A stretch of 64,000 nt of DNA from JADJSS01 sp964490845 (GTDB taxonomy: Bacteria > Bacteroidota > Bacteroidia > Chitinophagales > JADIYW01): contig CAZBED010000007.1 in the NCBI GenBank assembly GCA_964490845.1, positions 1 to 64,000 on the forward strand, written 5' to 3'. Position 1 is the stretch's first letter, and the number at the start of each line of letters is the position of its first letter. The translations under genes were made by a program, and so were the position numbers. This document shows, in pieces, positions 9,061 through 18,639 of the stretch. The notes under the pieces are model-generated. The model ran no database searches, was not told the DNA's origin, and saw nothing but the letters and a program-made list of their open reading frames with translations.

Positions 9061-11097
9061 CTATCTGTTGGGTAACTTATTAGGCAGTTGGCCGGGTTTT
9101 CCGTGCAACTTATAGTAATATTCCAGATTGCTGATTAACACTTCACTTTTGAAGCCTTTAGAAAGCGCGGTTTCATAATTCTGAACGGCTAAAACAGTAT
9201 CTTTCAGGTTCAGATAGGCATCGCCTTTGTTCACAAAACCGTCAATCCAGTGATTTTTTATGGCAATATCAGCCAAGGGAATGATGGCTTCATATTGTTT
9301 GGTTTGTAGTAAAATGTCTATTATCTTACCGTAAAGTATCTGATTTTGAGTGTATTTTTCAAACGCAGTATTAAAATACGGTAAAGCCTTATCATATTCC
9401 GGCTGATCAAAATAGTAAATATTCCCCATCAGTTCCTGAGCATTGATATAGGTAAATTTTTGCAGCGTATCGACCCGGCTCCAGCAGGCTATCGCGCTAT
9501 CCTTATTATTCAGGTACGAGCGGTACAGTTTTCCCATTGCAATCCAGGCGTCGTTGCATTTGGGATAAATGGCAACTGCTTTCTCAAAATAGGACTTAGC
9601 ATCCATGATGGCCATCTCTTTATCCTCGACAAAATCACTTTCTTTACTAACACCTTTCATGATATGGCTGCCCATCATAAAATTAGCCCTTGCCGATTTT
9701 GTAAGATAGCGTATGTCGTGATGGAAGAGGGTTGTCTTATCATACCACTGCGTGTTTCTGTTTAGTGTCATCCATTCATACGGAATAAAAACCAGCAACA
9801 AAAAACATCCGGTTATTTTAGCTGGGGTAATATCTTTTTGTATAAAAATATACTGTTTAACCCAAACGGCTAACTGATACAACCCGATTGCTATGAGCAC
9901 GCAAAATCCCGCTGAGGTCTGATAAACCAAACGTTCGCCGACAATCCCTGTAATCGGTGGCGCTGGTTTTATATTTGAAAACAATGCGATGCTGATTCCG
10001 AATACCATCAGCCAAAAGGTGAAATACAGGTTTTTTCGTTTTGCTATATTATAGCCAACAACAGCTGACAATCCCGTTATAACCAATATACCCGCGTAAG
10101 GATAAAAACTATCCCAACCCCTGTCAGGCAACATATCATACCCGTAATAAAAACACAGCGGAAACGGGACCAGCAACCTGCTTACATAAAAAAACAACGT
10201 CTGCATGCCATTGGGAATAGTATGGCTGGCGGCGTAGTAAATAGTAGGCGTCGTTTCAAATTTATATCCGATGTCGCTTGGCGAAACGGATGAACTCATT
10301 TTGATAAATGTAAAAAACGGAATAGCCAACCCCAAAAGCAGCCATGCATTGGAGGCATTCAGAAATTTCTTTACAGCAGACTTTGAAATAAGTCCCTCCT
10401 CGTTATGAATAACCGTATAGCATATCAGTAAGATAAATGAAACAGGAATGACCATGATGCCCGTTTCCTTTGACAGAAAAGACATGAGCGAAAATAATGC
10501 AATAATAAACAGATACCACTTGTTTCCTGTTTCCATCAAACGGAGTACACTCAGCCAGGCGGCAATGGCAAAAGAAAAGCACAATAGCTCTTCCCGGTTT
10601 TTGATACTGCACACCACTTCCGTATGGATGGGATGAATGATAAATAACAATATCGCCGTATAGATGACTATTTCATTTTTGTAGCCAAGCACTGCTGCAA
10701 CTTTTTTCATAAAAATCAGCAACAAAAAAACATTGAGTGCGAACAACAGCACATTTACAAAATGACTGTAATGCGGATTATTTTCCCACAGGCTGTATTC
10801 AATAGCCAGCGTAATTTTACCCATTGGGCGATAGCCGTATGTAACACCGGGCCCGTTGCTGTAGTTGGTAGTCAGTAGTTCCGGAATACCGCTGATGCCT
10901 TTCATCGTCTGCTGATTTCCCTCGTCTAAGGACACAACGTATCCGTCATCTAAATTGTAATCATTTTTGATGGAGTTGCCATACGTAACAAACACCAGCA
11001 GCAAAACAATGAGCGCTTCCCACCACCCGCGATGTATGGTTATTTTCGAGGTTGTTTTTGATTTCGGTTTAGGCTGTATTTTTTTTCCGGCGGACAT
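9061..11097 (-). CDS. TMTC-like multi-spanning membrane protein with C-terminal TPRs
   Basis: This is a 678-residue protein. After a basic N-terminus, the first membrane helix leads to a loop with NDYNLDDGYVV. The acidic LDD pair there resembles the metal/donor-binding loop of GT-C glycosyltransferases of the TMTC and dolichyl-phosphate-mannose mannosyltransferase type. About ten hydrophobic segments follow to around residue 440. Residues about 470-670 form four to five TPR units (for example WIAMGKLY, KALPYFNTAF and VLAVQNYETAL). The layout matches bacterial TMTC-like proteins, which are thought to glycosylate exported proteins, but the substrate here is unknown. It is a single gene with its own upstream spacer and lies next to large secreted proteins that could be substrates (inference). 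Confidence 0.75.
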   Translation of the reverse strand: MSAGKKIQPKPKSKTTSKITIHRGWWEALIVLLLVFVTYGNSIKNDYNLDDGYVVSLDEGNQQTMKGISGIPELLTTNYSNGPGVTYGYRPMGKITLAIEYSLWENNPHYSHFVNVLLFALNVFLLLIFMKKVAAVLGYKNEIVIYTAILLFIIHPIHTEVVCSIKNREELLCFSFAIAAWLSVLRLMETGNKWYLFIIALFSLMSFLSKETGIMVIPVSFILLICYTVIHNEEGLISKSAVKKFLNASNAWLLLGLAIPFFTFIKMSSSVSPSDIGYKFETTPTIYYAASHTIPNGMQTLFFYVSRLLVPFPLCFYYGYDMLPDRGWDSFYPYAGILVITGLSAVVGYNIAKRKNLYFTFWLMVFGISIALFSNIKPAPPITGIVGERLVYQTSAGFCVLIAIGLYQLAVWVKQYIFIQKDITPAKITGCFLLLVFIPYEWMTLNRNTQWYDKTTLFHHDIRYLTKSARANFMMGSHIMKGVSKESDFVEDKEMAIMDAKSYFEKAVAIYPKCNDAWIAMGKLYRSYLNNKDSAIACWSRVDTLQKFTYINAQELMGNIYYFDQPEYDKALPYFNTAFEKYTQNQILYGKIIDILLQTKQYEAIIPLADIAIKNHWIDGFVNKGDAYLNLKDTVLAVQNYETALSKGFKSEVLISNLEYYYKLHGKPGQLPNKLPNR

Positions 11098-11173
11098 ACT
11101 GTTTTCCTGTTCTGCTGCTAAAGGGTTTACTAAAATACATTATTTAAATTATTCCGTACTATAACCCGGACAT

Positions 11174-11210
11174 AAAAAAACGCCCTGCAAGCTATGCTTC
11201 GCAGGGCGTT
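11174..11210 (-). terminator. Rho-independent terminator of the T9SS cargo gene
   Basis: A perfect 10-bp stem, AACGCCCTGC / GCAGGGCGTT (11179-11210), is followed on the minus strand by a seven-T run (11174-11180). It lies 70 bp beyond the stop codon of the minus-strand gene ending at 11280. Confidence 0.85.
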
Positions 11211-11279
11211 ACCAAAACTGTTTAAAACCACTAAAACAATAATTATGAACTACAATACTATTATTGCAGTAACTTAAGT

Positions 11280-14200
11280 CTAATTCAATTTAACTAACTT
11301 ACGAATCTGTGTGCCCAGTTTTGTCTGTAACTGAACCATATACGTTCCTTTTGACAAACTGCTCACTTCAAGTTCAAGGCTGGTTTCTCCCTGAGCGATA
11401 TCGTAAGCGAGGGTTTTTACTTTTGTACCATCGAGTGTGTAAATCATGATATTTACATCCATCGCTTCCACACTGGAGACAGAAATCGTTGTTTTCGTGC
11501 TGGCCGGATTCGGCATAAAATCGCTGATGATCAGTTTTTCTCCTCCGTTTATCTTAGCCTGTACTATCTTAGAATGTGTATATTTCCCATCAATGTCAAT
11601 TTGTTTCAGCCTGTAATAATACACTATGCCTGATTTCACATATTCATCATCAAACTGATAGTTCTTCACAGTTCTCGAATTTCCATTTCCGGCTACCTCG
11701 CCAATCTTCTCAAATTTCACACCGTCCGTGCTTCGTTCAATATCAAAACGAACGTTATTCTTTTCTGAAGCGGTAGACCAGTCTAACCGGATTAATGAAT
11801 TATTAACCGCTTTTGCCGCAAACGTGGTCAGCTCTACCGGCAAGGCCTCATTCGACCAGAATGTCGGGTACAGGTAGAATGTGGAAGACTCATCAATTTC
11901 AAATGATATTTGCCAGTATCCGCCTACTCGTGTAAACCTCGGGCTTATCACCGTTGGGTTTGGAGAAACCTTCGGCGGCATAAAGCTATCTGTTGTGCTC
12001 GGATAGGCCACCAGGAATAATTCAGGTGGATTTTCAAAGTAATAGTAACCGCCGTTGTTCAGTGTAGCACCCTGCAAGGCTGCCACCTCCGCATCTGTAA
12101 AATACAGATTAATGGTCATCGGCGCATCGTTAGTCGTATTGATATTCCATGCTCTCGGCAGGTATGGCTGTGGCAAATATCCCACATCCAGAATCCAGGA
12201 ATTTACGGACTGAACATCCCCGACAGCCGGATTTCCGGAGACATTGTAAGGCAACTGTGCGCAGAAGGTAGTAGCGCCTATCGCAACTGCATCCGCACTG
12301 TCCGTTACACTCGCCAGCAGTTTTCCTGTCGCATCGTAATAGCTGTATGTGCTACCGTTTTGTATCGGACAGGAAATACAGAACTCGTTGGAGTATTTAG
12401 AAACCAGGGTGGTATCTACTACCGGCGGTGTAATAGTCTGAATCGAAGTGTCCTTACAGTTGTAGGTATTCGTTACGATCCAGCGAACGGTAGTGGTAGC
12501 GCCGGTTCTGGAAAGAGAACCAATGGTCGTAGACAAACTGGTTGGAGAGGCAATGCTACCCGGGCCGCTTGCTATGGACCATGCACCTGTCGATGGTGTT
12601 GGATTGGTAGCCGTTAACGTAGCGATATAACCCGCTGCATCCGTACAATTAAATAAACTGCTGCCGGAGCCTACGGTCTGTTGCGGGGCAACATTCCATT
12701 TTACCCTTACCACTTTTCCTATACACCCTGTGGAACAACTCCTGTTCGCTTTTACTTCCACGGAATCTATTGCACCTACGCCCACAACTGTTCCGGATGT
12801 ATATGCCTGCCAGGCTCCTCCGTCCATACGCCATTGGTAGGTTTCCACACAACCGGTTCCGCCACCATTACCCGGTGTAATATTCACAATCGTTCCTCTT
12901 CCATAACACAGGGGGGTGGAAGTCGGGAACGGGGAAGTTAATTTGGGCAGTCTGTCTACCGTAATGGTAATACAGGACGTATCTTTACAACCATAGGTAT
13001 TATAACCTATTACCACATAGGTAGTGGTGGTGTCCGGTTTTACCACTTTACTGGCATCCGTAAACAAAACGGCACCTTTAGGCACACAGCCACCTTTTGT
13101 TTCATCTTTTAAGAACCAGTTTTGAATGGTAATTCCCGCGGACGGTGTAAAACTAACCGTACAACTGTCATCATTACAAATGGAGGAGTTTGTCGTAGTG
13201 GCGGAAAACTCCGGTTTAGGGTTAACGGTTACAGCAGTAGAATAAGGGAATCGGCAACCTTCGCCGGCATAAATCCAGGCGGAGTAAGTACCTTGTTTGG
13301 CTGTTGTTGCATTCGGTATGACAGGGTCTTCCACTGTTGAAGTATATCCATTGGGTCCAGTCCAGGAAAAAGTATATCCGGTACTAGGCGGTTGAAAATC
13401 GATACGGATGGTATCGCCCTGACAGATATTGAAACCCGGGGATACGATACCGTTGCTGATGATACGTCGTGCAGGCAGCATCATACCGTTCAGGTATATA
13501 CGCATACCATTAACACCACCAACACTGCTGGCACTATACGAGTGACCACCCAAATAAATGATGGTACCACCCGCCTGGTTAGGATCCCCTATTTTGGTTG
13601 CATTGATATTGATGATCGTGTCTAATGCAGCATCCCCCCATACATTTTTCAAGAAAAAGCCACCTTTGTATTCAGGGTCCTTTCTGCCGGATGCCGGTGT
13701 GACCATGGCAAAGTTCGGAATAGATCCTCCGTCCTGCGTAAAGATACCATGCATCTGGAATACAGGCATATCCGTATTGCCGTATAACTGGGTGGTAATA
13801 CTTGTACCTATATCTGTTATACCGGCAGTTGATACATAATATGATCCGCCATAATTTTCCACTTTTTCTATCCCCTCACATTCACCCAGGAAGTTACCCC
13901 CTGTTAATAAGAAAGAGCGTAAGTTATTCAGACGTATGGAGTCATCATGGCTGTAAGCGGCTGCAGTGTTCCAGTGCGGGGTAGAAGCATAGGTAAAGCA
14001 GGAGGAGGAGTCGAGAATATACCCGGTATGTATGACCCGGTAACGGCTGGTATCCACCAGGGCGGCTTTCAAATAATCGGTGTGAATCTTTTCATTGCCC
14101 CCGTCATCATACACCGCGATAAACGGTTTATGTGTCAGGATATGCCGCACATCTACATTCCTGGCAGCCGTAACAGAATAAATCTGTACCTTTTGGGTGG

Positions 14201-14618
14201 CTGTCGTAATTTTAGCATTGAAAGCTGTTACAACCGTACGTGCTTTGGCGGTATCTGCCGGCAAAATCACAAATGGTCCTGACCTGAAATGGTTCAGAAC
14301 AACAGAACCTACCGTTGGAATGATTTTCCTGCCGGGAAATGATGCATCAATACTGTCTTTAGCTTTACCTGTCTTAATGATCCACCTCAACGGCACATCA
14401 TTCCATAATAACTCTACGGCTAAACCGTAAGCTCTCGGATTAAACACACCACTGATACCTTGTGTGGTATTATCCATACCGATCACCCAGGAACCAACCG
14501 GAATGGTTACCATATTAGCAGTAGGTGGTGGTAAGTACTGGGCTTTGGTGTTCAGTTGACCTAACCACGTCACGAAGAGTGCGGTCAGCAACAGGGTTTT
14601 TAAAAAATACGTTTTCAT
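11280..14618 (-). CDS. Large T9SS-secreted multidomain protein with amidotransferase-like N-terminus
   Basis: The start was set at ATG 14618 because MKTYFLKTLLLTALF is a good signal peptide; an upstream in-frame ATG at 14693 would put a charged 25-residue stretch before it. The product is 1112 residues. After cleavage near TKAQ, a roughly 350-residue domain contains GGNFLGECEGI (about residue 240) and GGTIIYLGGHSYS (about 348). These resemble the elbow and beta-strand turns of class-I glutamine-amidotransferase or ThuA-like folds. Ig/PKD-like beta domains rich in paired cysteines follow. The last 75 residues are a type A T9SS sorting domain (MPNPAS start, conserved SLSKGTYMVQL and KLVKLN end). 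It is probably a surface-attached protein of unknown activity. A terminator follows. Confidence 0.85.
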   Translation of the reverse strand: MKTYFLKTLLLTALFVTWLGQLNTKAQYLPPPTANMVTIPVGSWVIGMDNTTQGISGVFNPRAYGLAVELLWNDVPLRWIIKTGKAKDSIDASFPGRKIIPTVGSVVLNHFRSGPFVILPADTAKARTVVTAFNAKITTATQKVQIYSVTAARNVDVRHILTHKPFIAVYDDGGNEKIHTDYLKAALVDTSRYRVIHTGYILDSSSCFTYASTPHWNTAAAYSHDDSIRLNNLRSFLLTGGNFLGECEGIEKVENYGGSYYVSTAGITDIGTSITTQLYGNTDMPVFQMHGIFTQDGGSIPNFAMVTPASGRKDPEYKGGFFLKNVWGDAALDTIININATKIGDPNQAGGTIIYLGGHSYSASSVGGVNGMRIYLNGMMLPARRIISNGIVSPGFNICQGDTIRIDFQPPSTGYTFSWTGPNGYTSTVEDPVIPNATTAKQGTYSAWIYAGEGCRFPYSTAVTVNPKPEFSATTTNSSICNDDSCTVSFTPSAGITIQNWFLKDETKGGCVPKGAVLFTDASKVVKPDTTTTYVVIGYNTYGCKDTSCITITVDRLPKLTSPFPTSTPLCYGRGTIVNITPGNGGGTGCVETYQWRMDGGAWQAYTSGTVVGVGAIDSVEVKANRSCSTGCIGKVVRVKWNVAPQQTVGSGSSLFNCTDAAGYIATLTATNPTPSTGAWSIASGPGSIASPTSLSTTIGSLSRTGATTTVRWIVTNTYNCKDTSIQTITPPVVDTTLVSKYSNEFCISCPIQNGSTYSYYDATGKLLASVTDSADAVAIGATTFCAQLPYNVSGNPAVGDVQSVNSWILDVGYLPQPYLPRAWNINTTNDAPMTINLYFTDAEVAALQGATLNNGGYYYFENPPELFLVAYPSTTDSFMPPKVSPNPTVISPRFTRVGGYWQISFEIDESSTFYLYPTFWSNEALPVELTTFAAKAVNNSLIRLDWSTASEKNNVRFDIERSTDGVKFEKIGEVAGNGNSRTVKNYQFDDEYVKSGIVYYYRLKQIDIDGKYTHSKIVQAKINGGEKLIISDFMPNPASTKTTISVSSVEAMDVNIMIYTLDGTKVKTLAYDIAQGETSLELEVSSLSKGTYMVQLQTKLGTQIRKLVKLN

Positions 14619-15161
14619 TGTCTGTGGGGTTTTGGGTTTCTTTTGTAAATATTGTTTCAAATTCTCTAATTTTAGAATTAAGGACTGAAGCAAATAATGT
14701 ACCCGGAAAAGAGAGTATCAGGAGAGATAGAAATGCGCTAATGCGTTAGCTGAATTCAATCAGATGATACAATAATTGATAATGAAAAAATGGGTCATAC
14801 GATTTGTTTCTAGTCTTTAAATGTTTAAATTTAAGAGTCTTCAGTTAGGGTTTACAAAGCAAATTTATATCCTATCTAACAAAATAGCAAATTTTTTAAC
14901 AATTATTTTTAATCTTTTCTTGACAAATGTCAGATTTACAACCAAAACAGCAAGCCTGAATAAATCATATTTTATTGATATACTGTTAATTACAAAGAAA
15001 TCTATCCTTAATAAAACTATTATATTATTTGTCGAAAAAAATGAATAAAAAGAGCAGAGCATACATCAATTATGGTACATTATACCTGTATTTTTGTCCT
15101 TCTGATATCTGCCCGTCCAAAAAGATGGTATGTTTTTTGAAAATCTTCCTGTAAAAAATGT
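14619..15161. other. Divergent intergenic region
   Basis: This 543-bp, very AT-rich spacer lies between the minus-strand T9SS protein gene and the plus-strand beta-helix gene. I see no credible gene; short frames here are low-complexity. It must carry promoters for both directions. A TATTTTTG box at 15089-15096 fits the plus-strand gene. Confidence 0.5.
15089..15096 (+). promoter_or_regulatory. Putative -7 box (TATTTTTG) of the beta-helix gene
   Basis: It matches the Bacteroidota primary-sigma -7 consensus TAnnTTTG and lies 65 bp before the ATG at 15162. No clear -33 TTG was found at the expected distance. Confidence 0.4.
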
Positions 15162-16715
15162 ATGAAAAAATACCCGCTCATTTCCTTAGTATCCATCCTG
15201 TTTGCGTTGCATGTTTCTGCTCTCGATAAGCGTATGTTAGCCGACTGGACTATGGCCGGCGCACAAAGTACACTTCCGGCTGACGCGAAAAAAATCACAC
15301 TTATGGATTTTGGCTGCAAAGCCGACAACTCAACGGATAATTCCACGGCGATGCAAAATGCTCTGAAAGCATTGAATGGAAATGCGGGTGTAATTGAAAT
15401 TCCCGCCGGTACATACTTGTTTAAAAAAACCATCTCTCTCCCGTCTAATACTGTTATTAAAGGACAGGGCAGCAATAAGACCATCCTGAATTTTAACCTG
15501 AACGGCAGCGGCGATTTATTTTCCATTCAGGGTACAGCAGGCAATCTCTCTGCTCCTGTTTTATCCGGCGCCGTCAAAGAAAGTAAAACGCTAAAAGTAA
15601 ACAGTGCCGCAAATTTCGCCGTGAATGATTATATATTGGTGAAACAGACCGCCAATAGTTTACTGGCCTCGAACTGGGCATATACTGCCTTTTTCCAAAT
15701 TGTAAAAATTACAAAGATCAGCGGCAATGACATCAGCATAGACAGGCCGCTGCGATTAGATTTTCTATTAACTAACAGTCCTGTTGTGCAGAAAATAAAT
15801 CCGGTGCAACATGTCGGAATTGAATCATTGAAAATCAAACGCGGCGATGCAAGTTCCGGCCAGACTTCCAACATCTTCTTCAACTATGCGGTGAACTGCC
15901 GGGTGAAAGGCGTGGAACTGGAAAATGCCAACTACGCACATATCACGCTGCAAAGCTCAGCAAACATTACCGTTTCCGGCAATTACCTCCACGACGCGTT
16001 TGACTACGGCAGCGGCGGAAAAGGATACGGTGTGGTGCTGCAGTTTGGCGCCGGCGATAATTTTATTTTTGACAACATCGTCCAACATTTGCGGCATTCC
16101 TTTTTACTGCAAGCTGAAGCGAACGGCAATGTTATCGCCTACAATTATTCATTCGACCCATACTGGACGGAAGGCTGGTTTCCGTCCAACTCGGCAGGAG
16201 ATATTGTCTTGCACGGTAATTATCCTTATGCCAACCTGTTTGAAGGCAATATTTTTCAAAACCTCGTCATTGATAATTCGCATGGCATCAACGGGCCTTA
16301 TAATACCTTTTTCAGAAACCGGATAGAAGGCTATGGCATAGTGATGAATGGCAATTCAGGTGATAACATGAATTTCATCGCAAATGAAATCACCGGTTCA
16401 GGATTACTGAAAGGATTGTATTCAATCAACGGCAACCACACGGAAATCGCCAACAACATCAGGGGAGATATACAAAACGGAACGGTAACAGAAACATCCT
16501 TGATTAATAAAAGTTATTCTTCTAGAATAGGTTCGCCGAATACAGCAGGTTCCTGGAAGAATGAGGCGTATATCCGGAACGGACAAGCAGTAAAAACGGT
16601 TATTTCCGCGGATAAATCAGCGGTCCTTCAAGAGACGAAACCGGAAACGGTAAAACCAAAAACCGTGAAGAAGCCGAAGAAAAAATGTTGTATAAGAAAG
16701 AAGAAGAAAAAGTAA
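15162..16715 (+). CDS. Secreted right-handed beta-helix (pectate-lyase-3-like) protein
   Basis: This is a 517-residue protein with a signal peptide (residues 1-20). From about residue 45, LMDFGCKADNSTDNSTAMQ, then GVIEIPAGTYLF and SNTVIKGQGSNKTIL, form the typical start of the Pectate_lyase_3 / polygalacturonase-type beta-helix family. Repeated beta-helix coils with N-rich turns continue to about residue 440. Such proteins bind or cleave polysaccharides; I cannot see a complete catalytic set. Oddly, the C-terminus has no T9SS sorting domain and instead ends in a proline/lysine-rich tail with a CC pair and a run of lysines. Directly downstream lies the 129-bp tandem array. Confidence 0.8.
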   Translation: MKKYPLISLVSILFALHVSALDKRMLADWTMAGAQSTLPADAKKITLMDFGCKADNSTDNSTAMQNALKALNGNAGVIEIPAGTYLFKKTISLPSNTVIKGQGSNKTILNFNLNGSGDLFSIQGTAGNLSAPVLSGAVKESKTLKVNSAANFAVNDYILVKQTANSLLASNWAYTAFFQIVKITKISGNDISIDRPLRLDFLLTNSPVVQKINPVQHVGIESLKIKRGDASSGQTSNIFFNYAVNCRVKGVELENANYAHITLQSSANITVSGNYLHDAFDYGSGGKGYGVVLQFGAGDNFIFDNIVQHLRHSFLLQAEANGNVIAYNYSFDPYWTEGWFPSNSAGDIVLHGNYPYANLFEGNIFQNLVIDNSHGINGPYNTFFRNRIEGYGIVMNGNSGDNMNFIANEITGSGLLKGLYSINGNHTEIANNIRGDIQNGTVTETSLINKSYSSRIGSPNTAGSWKNEAYIRNGQAVKTVISADKSAVLQETKPETVKPKTVKKPKKKCCIRKKKKK

Positions 16716-16740
16716 ATACCAGACGACGTTCAGTGTAGAG

Positions 16741-17385
16741 CAGTCCTGCTGTTTTTTGACAACAGCTTCTCGAACGAAGAGAGATTATGCATTCATCCAG
16801 CAGATATTCCTTAAAATCATAGCAAGATTTCTCCTAAGGTCGAAATGACGGGATGACGGCTGGGTAAAGCAGTCCTGCTGTTTTTTGACAACAGCTTCTC
16901 GAACGAAGAGAGATTATGCATTCATCCAGCAGATATTCCTTAAAATCATAGCAAGATTTCTCCTAAGGTCGAAATGACGGGATGACGGCTGGGTAAAGCA
17001 GTCCTGCTGTTTTTTGACAACAGCTTCTCGAACGAAGAGAGATTATGCATTCATCCAGCAGATATTCCTTAAAATCATAGCAAGATTTCTCCTAAGGTCG
17101 AAATGACGGGATGACGGCTGGGTAAAGCAGTCCTGCTGTTTTTTGACAACAGCTTCTCGAACGAAGAGAGATTATGCATTCATCCAGCAGATATTCCTTA
17201 AAATCATAGCAAGATTTCTCCTAAGGTCGAAATGACGGGATGACGGCTGGGTAAAGCAGTCCTGCTGTTTTTTGACAACAGTCATCTCGAACGTAGTGAG
17301 AGATCCTGCAGCTTCCGGCAGCTATTCTTCTGAAGCTTAGTAAGATTTCTCCTAAGGTTGAAATGATGGGATGACGGCTGGGTGG
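16741..17385. repeat. 129-bp tandem repeat array (four identical copies plus one diverged)
   Basis: Copies begin with cagtcctgctg at 16741, 16870, 16999, 17128 and 17257, an exact 129-bp period. The first four read as identical; the fifth is clearly diverged. Each unit carries an imperfect inverted repeat: tctcgaacgaagagagat near one end and atttctcctaaggtcgaaat near the other. One unit could therefore fold into a long hairpin. The fifth copy has the fuller left arm, gtcatctcgaacgtagtg. It looks like a palindromic intergenic or MITE-like element amplified in tandem. There is no ORF. The array fills most of the 709-bp gap between the beta-helix gene and aroC. Confidence 0.9.
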
Positions 17386-17424
17386 TGTTAAATGACGGGG
17401 TGCTGCAAAGACAATACCGGTAAC

Positions 17425-18504
17425 TTACAACTTACTGCTTCTGTTCCTCAGGATATGATCGGCAATCACTAATGCAGCCATAGCCTCAACGATAGGTACC
17501 GCGCGCGGCAATACACACGGGTCATGACGGCCTCGGCCCGTGACGGACACTTCGTTGCCGTCTTTATCCACGGATTCCTGCGGTTGCATAATAGTAGCGA
17601 CAGGTTTGAAAGCCACATTGAAATAAATATCCATTCCGTTGCTGATGCCGCCCTGCACACCACCGGAATGGTTGGTCTTTGTTTTGATAACACCATTATC
17701 ATTATAAAATGCATCGTTGTGTTCACTGCCGCGCCATTCCGTACCGGCAAACCCGCTGCCGTATTCGAAGCCCTTCGCCGCATTGATACTCAGCATGGCC
17801 TTTCCCAAATCGGCATGCAGTTTATCAAAAACAGGTTCGCCCAAACCAGCAGGTACACCTGTAATCACACAACTCACCAGACCACCGATGGTATCGCCGT
17901 CTTTCTTCACTTCTTTAATCAGTTTTATCATCCTATCCGCTGTTTCCGCATCCGGACAACGGACGATATTGTCTTCTGTTTGGGATAAATCCAACTCGGT
18001 GTATGGTTTTCCAATTTCAATTTTTCCAACTTTGGAAACATAGGCTTTCACATCAATACCCAAATGTTGTAACAACTGTTTGGCAATGGCCGCAGCGGCT
18101 ACACGTGCTGCTGTTTCGCGGGCGGAACTTCTGCCACCGCCACGATAATCGCGGGAACCGTATTTTACATCATAGGTAAAATCGGCATGTGAAGGGCGGA
18201 AACTATCCCTGATGTGTTCGTAATCCTTAGACTTTTGGTCTTCGTTGCGTATGATGATGCCGATGGGTGTTCCCTGTGTCACACCTTCAAAGATTCCTGA
18301 CAGGATTTCAAACTCATCCGCTTCCTTGCGCTGCGTCACAATATTCGATTGTCCGGGCTTACGCCTGTCTAATTCAGTCTGTATAAATGCCGTATCGATT
18401 TTTAACCCTGCCGGACAGCCATCAATAATAACACCTAATGCCGCGCCGTGGCTTTCACCAAAGGTAGTGATACGAAAAATCTCACCGAATGAATTTCCTG
18501 CCAT
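17425..18504 (-). CDS. aroC: Chorismate synthase
   Basis: It converts 5-enolpyruvylshikimate-3-phosphate to chorismate with reduced FMN, the last step of the shikimate pathway, in the cytoplasm. The start was set at ATG 18504, giving 359 residues beginning MAGNSFGEIFRITTFGESHG, the family N-terminus; an upstream in-frame start would add 19 unrelated hydrophobic residues. Conserved segments visible are GESHGAALGVIIDGCPAG, RPSHADFTYD, the RGGGRSSARETAARVAAG-like signature (here AAAAIAKQ follows), and GRHDPCVLPRAVPIVEAMAALV at the C-terminus. Length is normal for the family. It is transcribed toward the 129-bp array and is not in an obvious operon. Confidence 0.97.
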   Translation of the reverse strand: MAGNSFGEIFRITTFGESHGAALGVIIDGCPAGLKIDTAFIQTELDRRKPGQSNIVTQRKEADEFEILSGIFEGVTQGTPIGIIIRNEDQKSKDYEHIRDSFRPSHADFTYDVKYGSRDYRGGGRSSARETAARVAAAAIAKQLLQHLGIDVKAYVSKVGKIEIGKPYTELDLSQTEDNIVRCPDAETADRMIKLIKEVKKDGDTIGGLVSCVITGVPAGLGEPVFDKLHADLGKAMLSINAAKGFEYGSGFAGTEWRGSEHNDAFYNDNGVIKTKTNHSGGVQGGISNGMDIYFNVAFKPVATIMQPQESVDKDGNEVSVTGRGRHDPCVLPRAVPIVEAMAALVIADHILRNRSSKL

Positions 18505-18639
18505 AGGGTAAAGATAAAAAAAGATATGTGATTTAAGATTTGAGAAAATAGAATTGAACAAATATTAACAAACTCCACTATTCACTAAAATCACACCTGA
18601 TTAAATAACATGTTTTAGTAACTTGCATAAAATTTGTCC

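Noticed and set aside
14821..15062. Overlapping short frames on both strands in the AT-rich spacer
   Set aside because: Low-complexity Ile/Asn/Phe/Lys translations typical of non-coding AT-rich DNA.
16741..17385. Possible CRISPR array
   Set aside because: The units are directly adjacent 129-bp repeats with no unique spacers, and no cas genes are nearby.
18634..18639. TTG start for the alkaline phosphatase
   Set aside because: ATG at 18640 fits the signal peptide better and the TTG adds only two residues.
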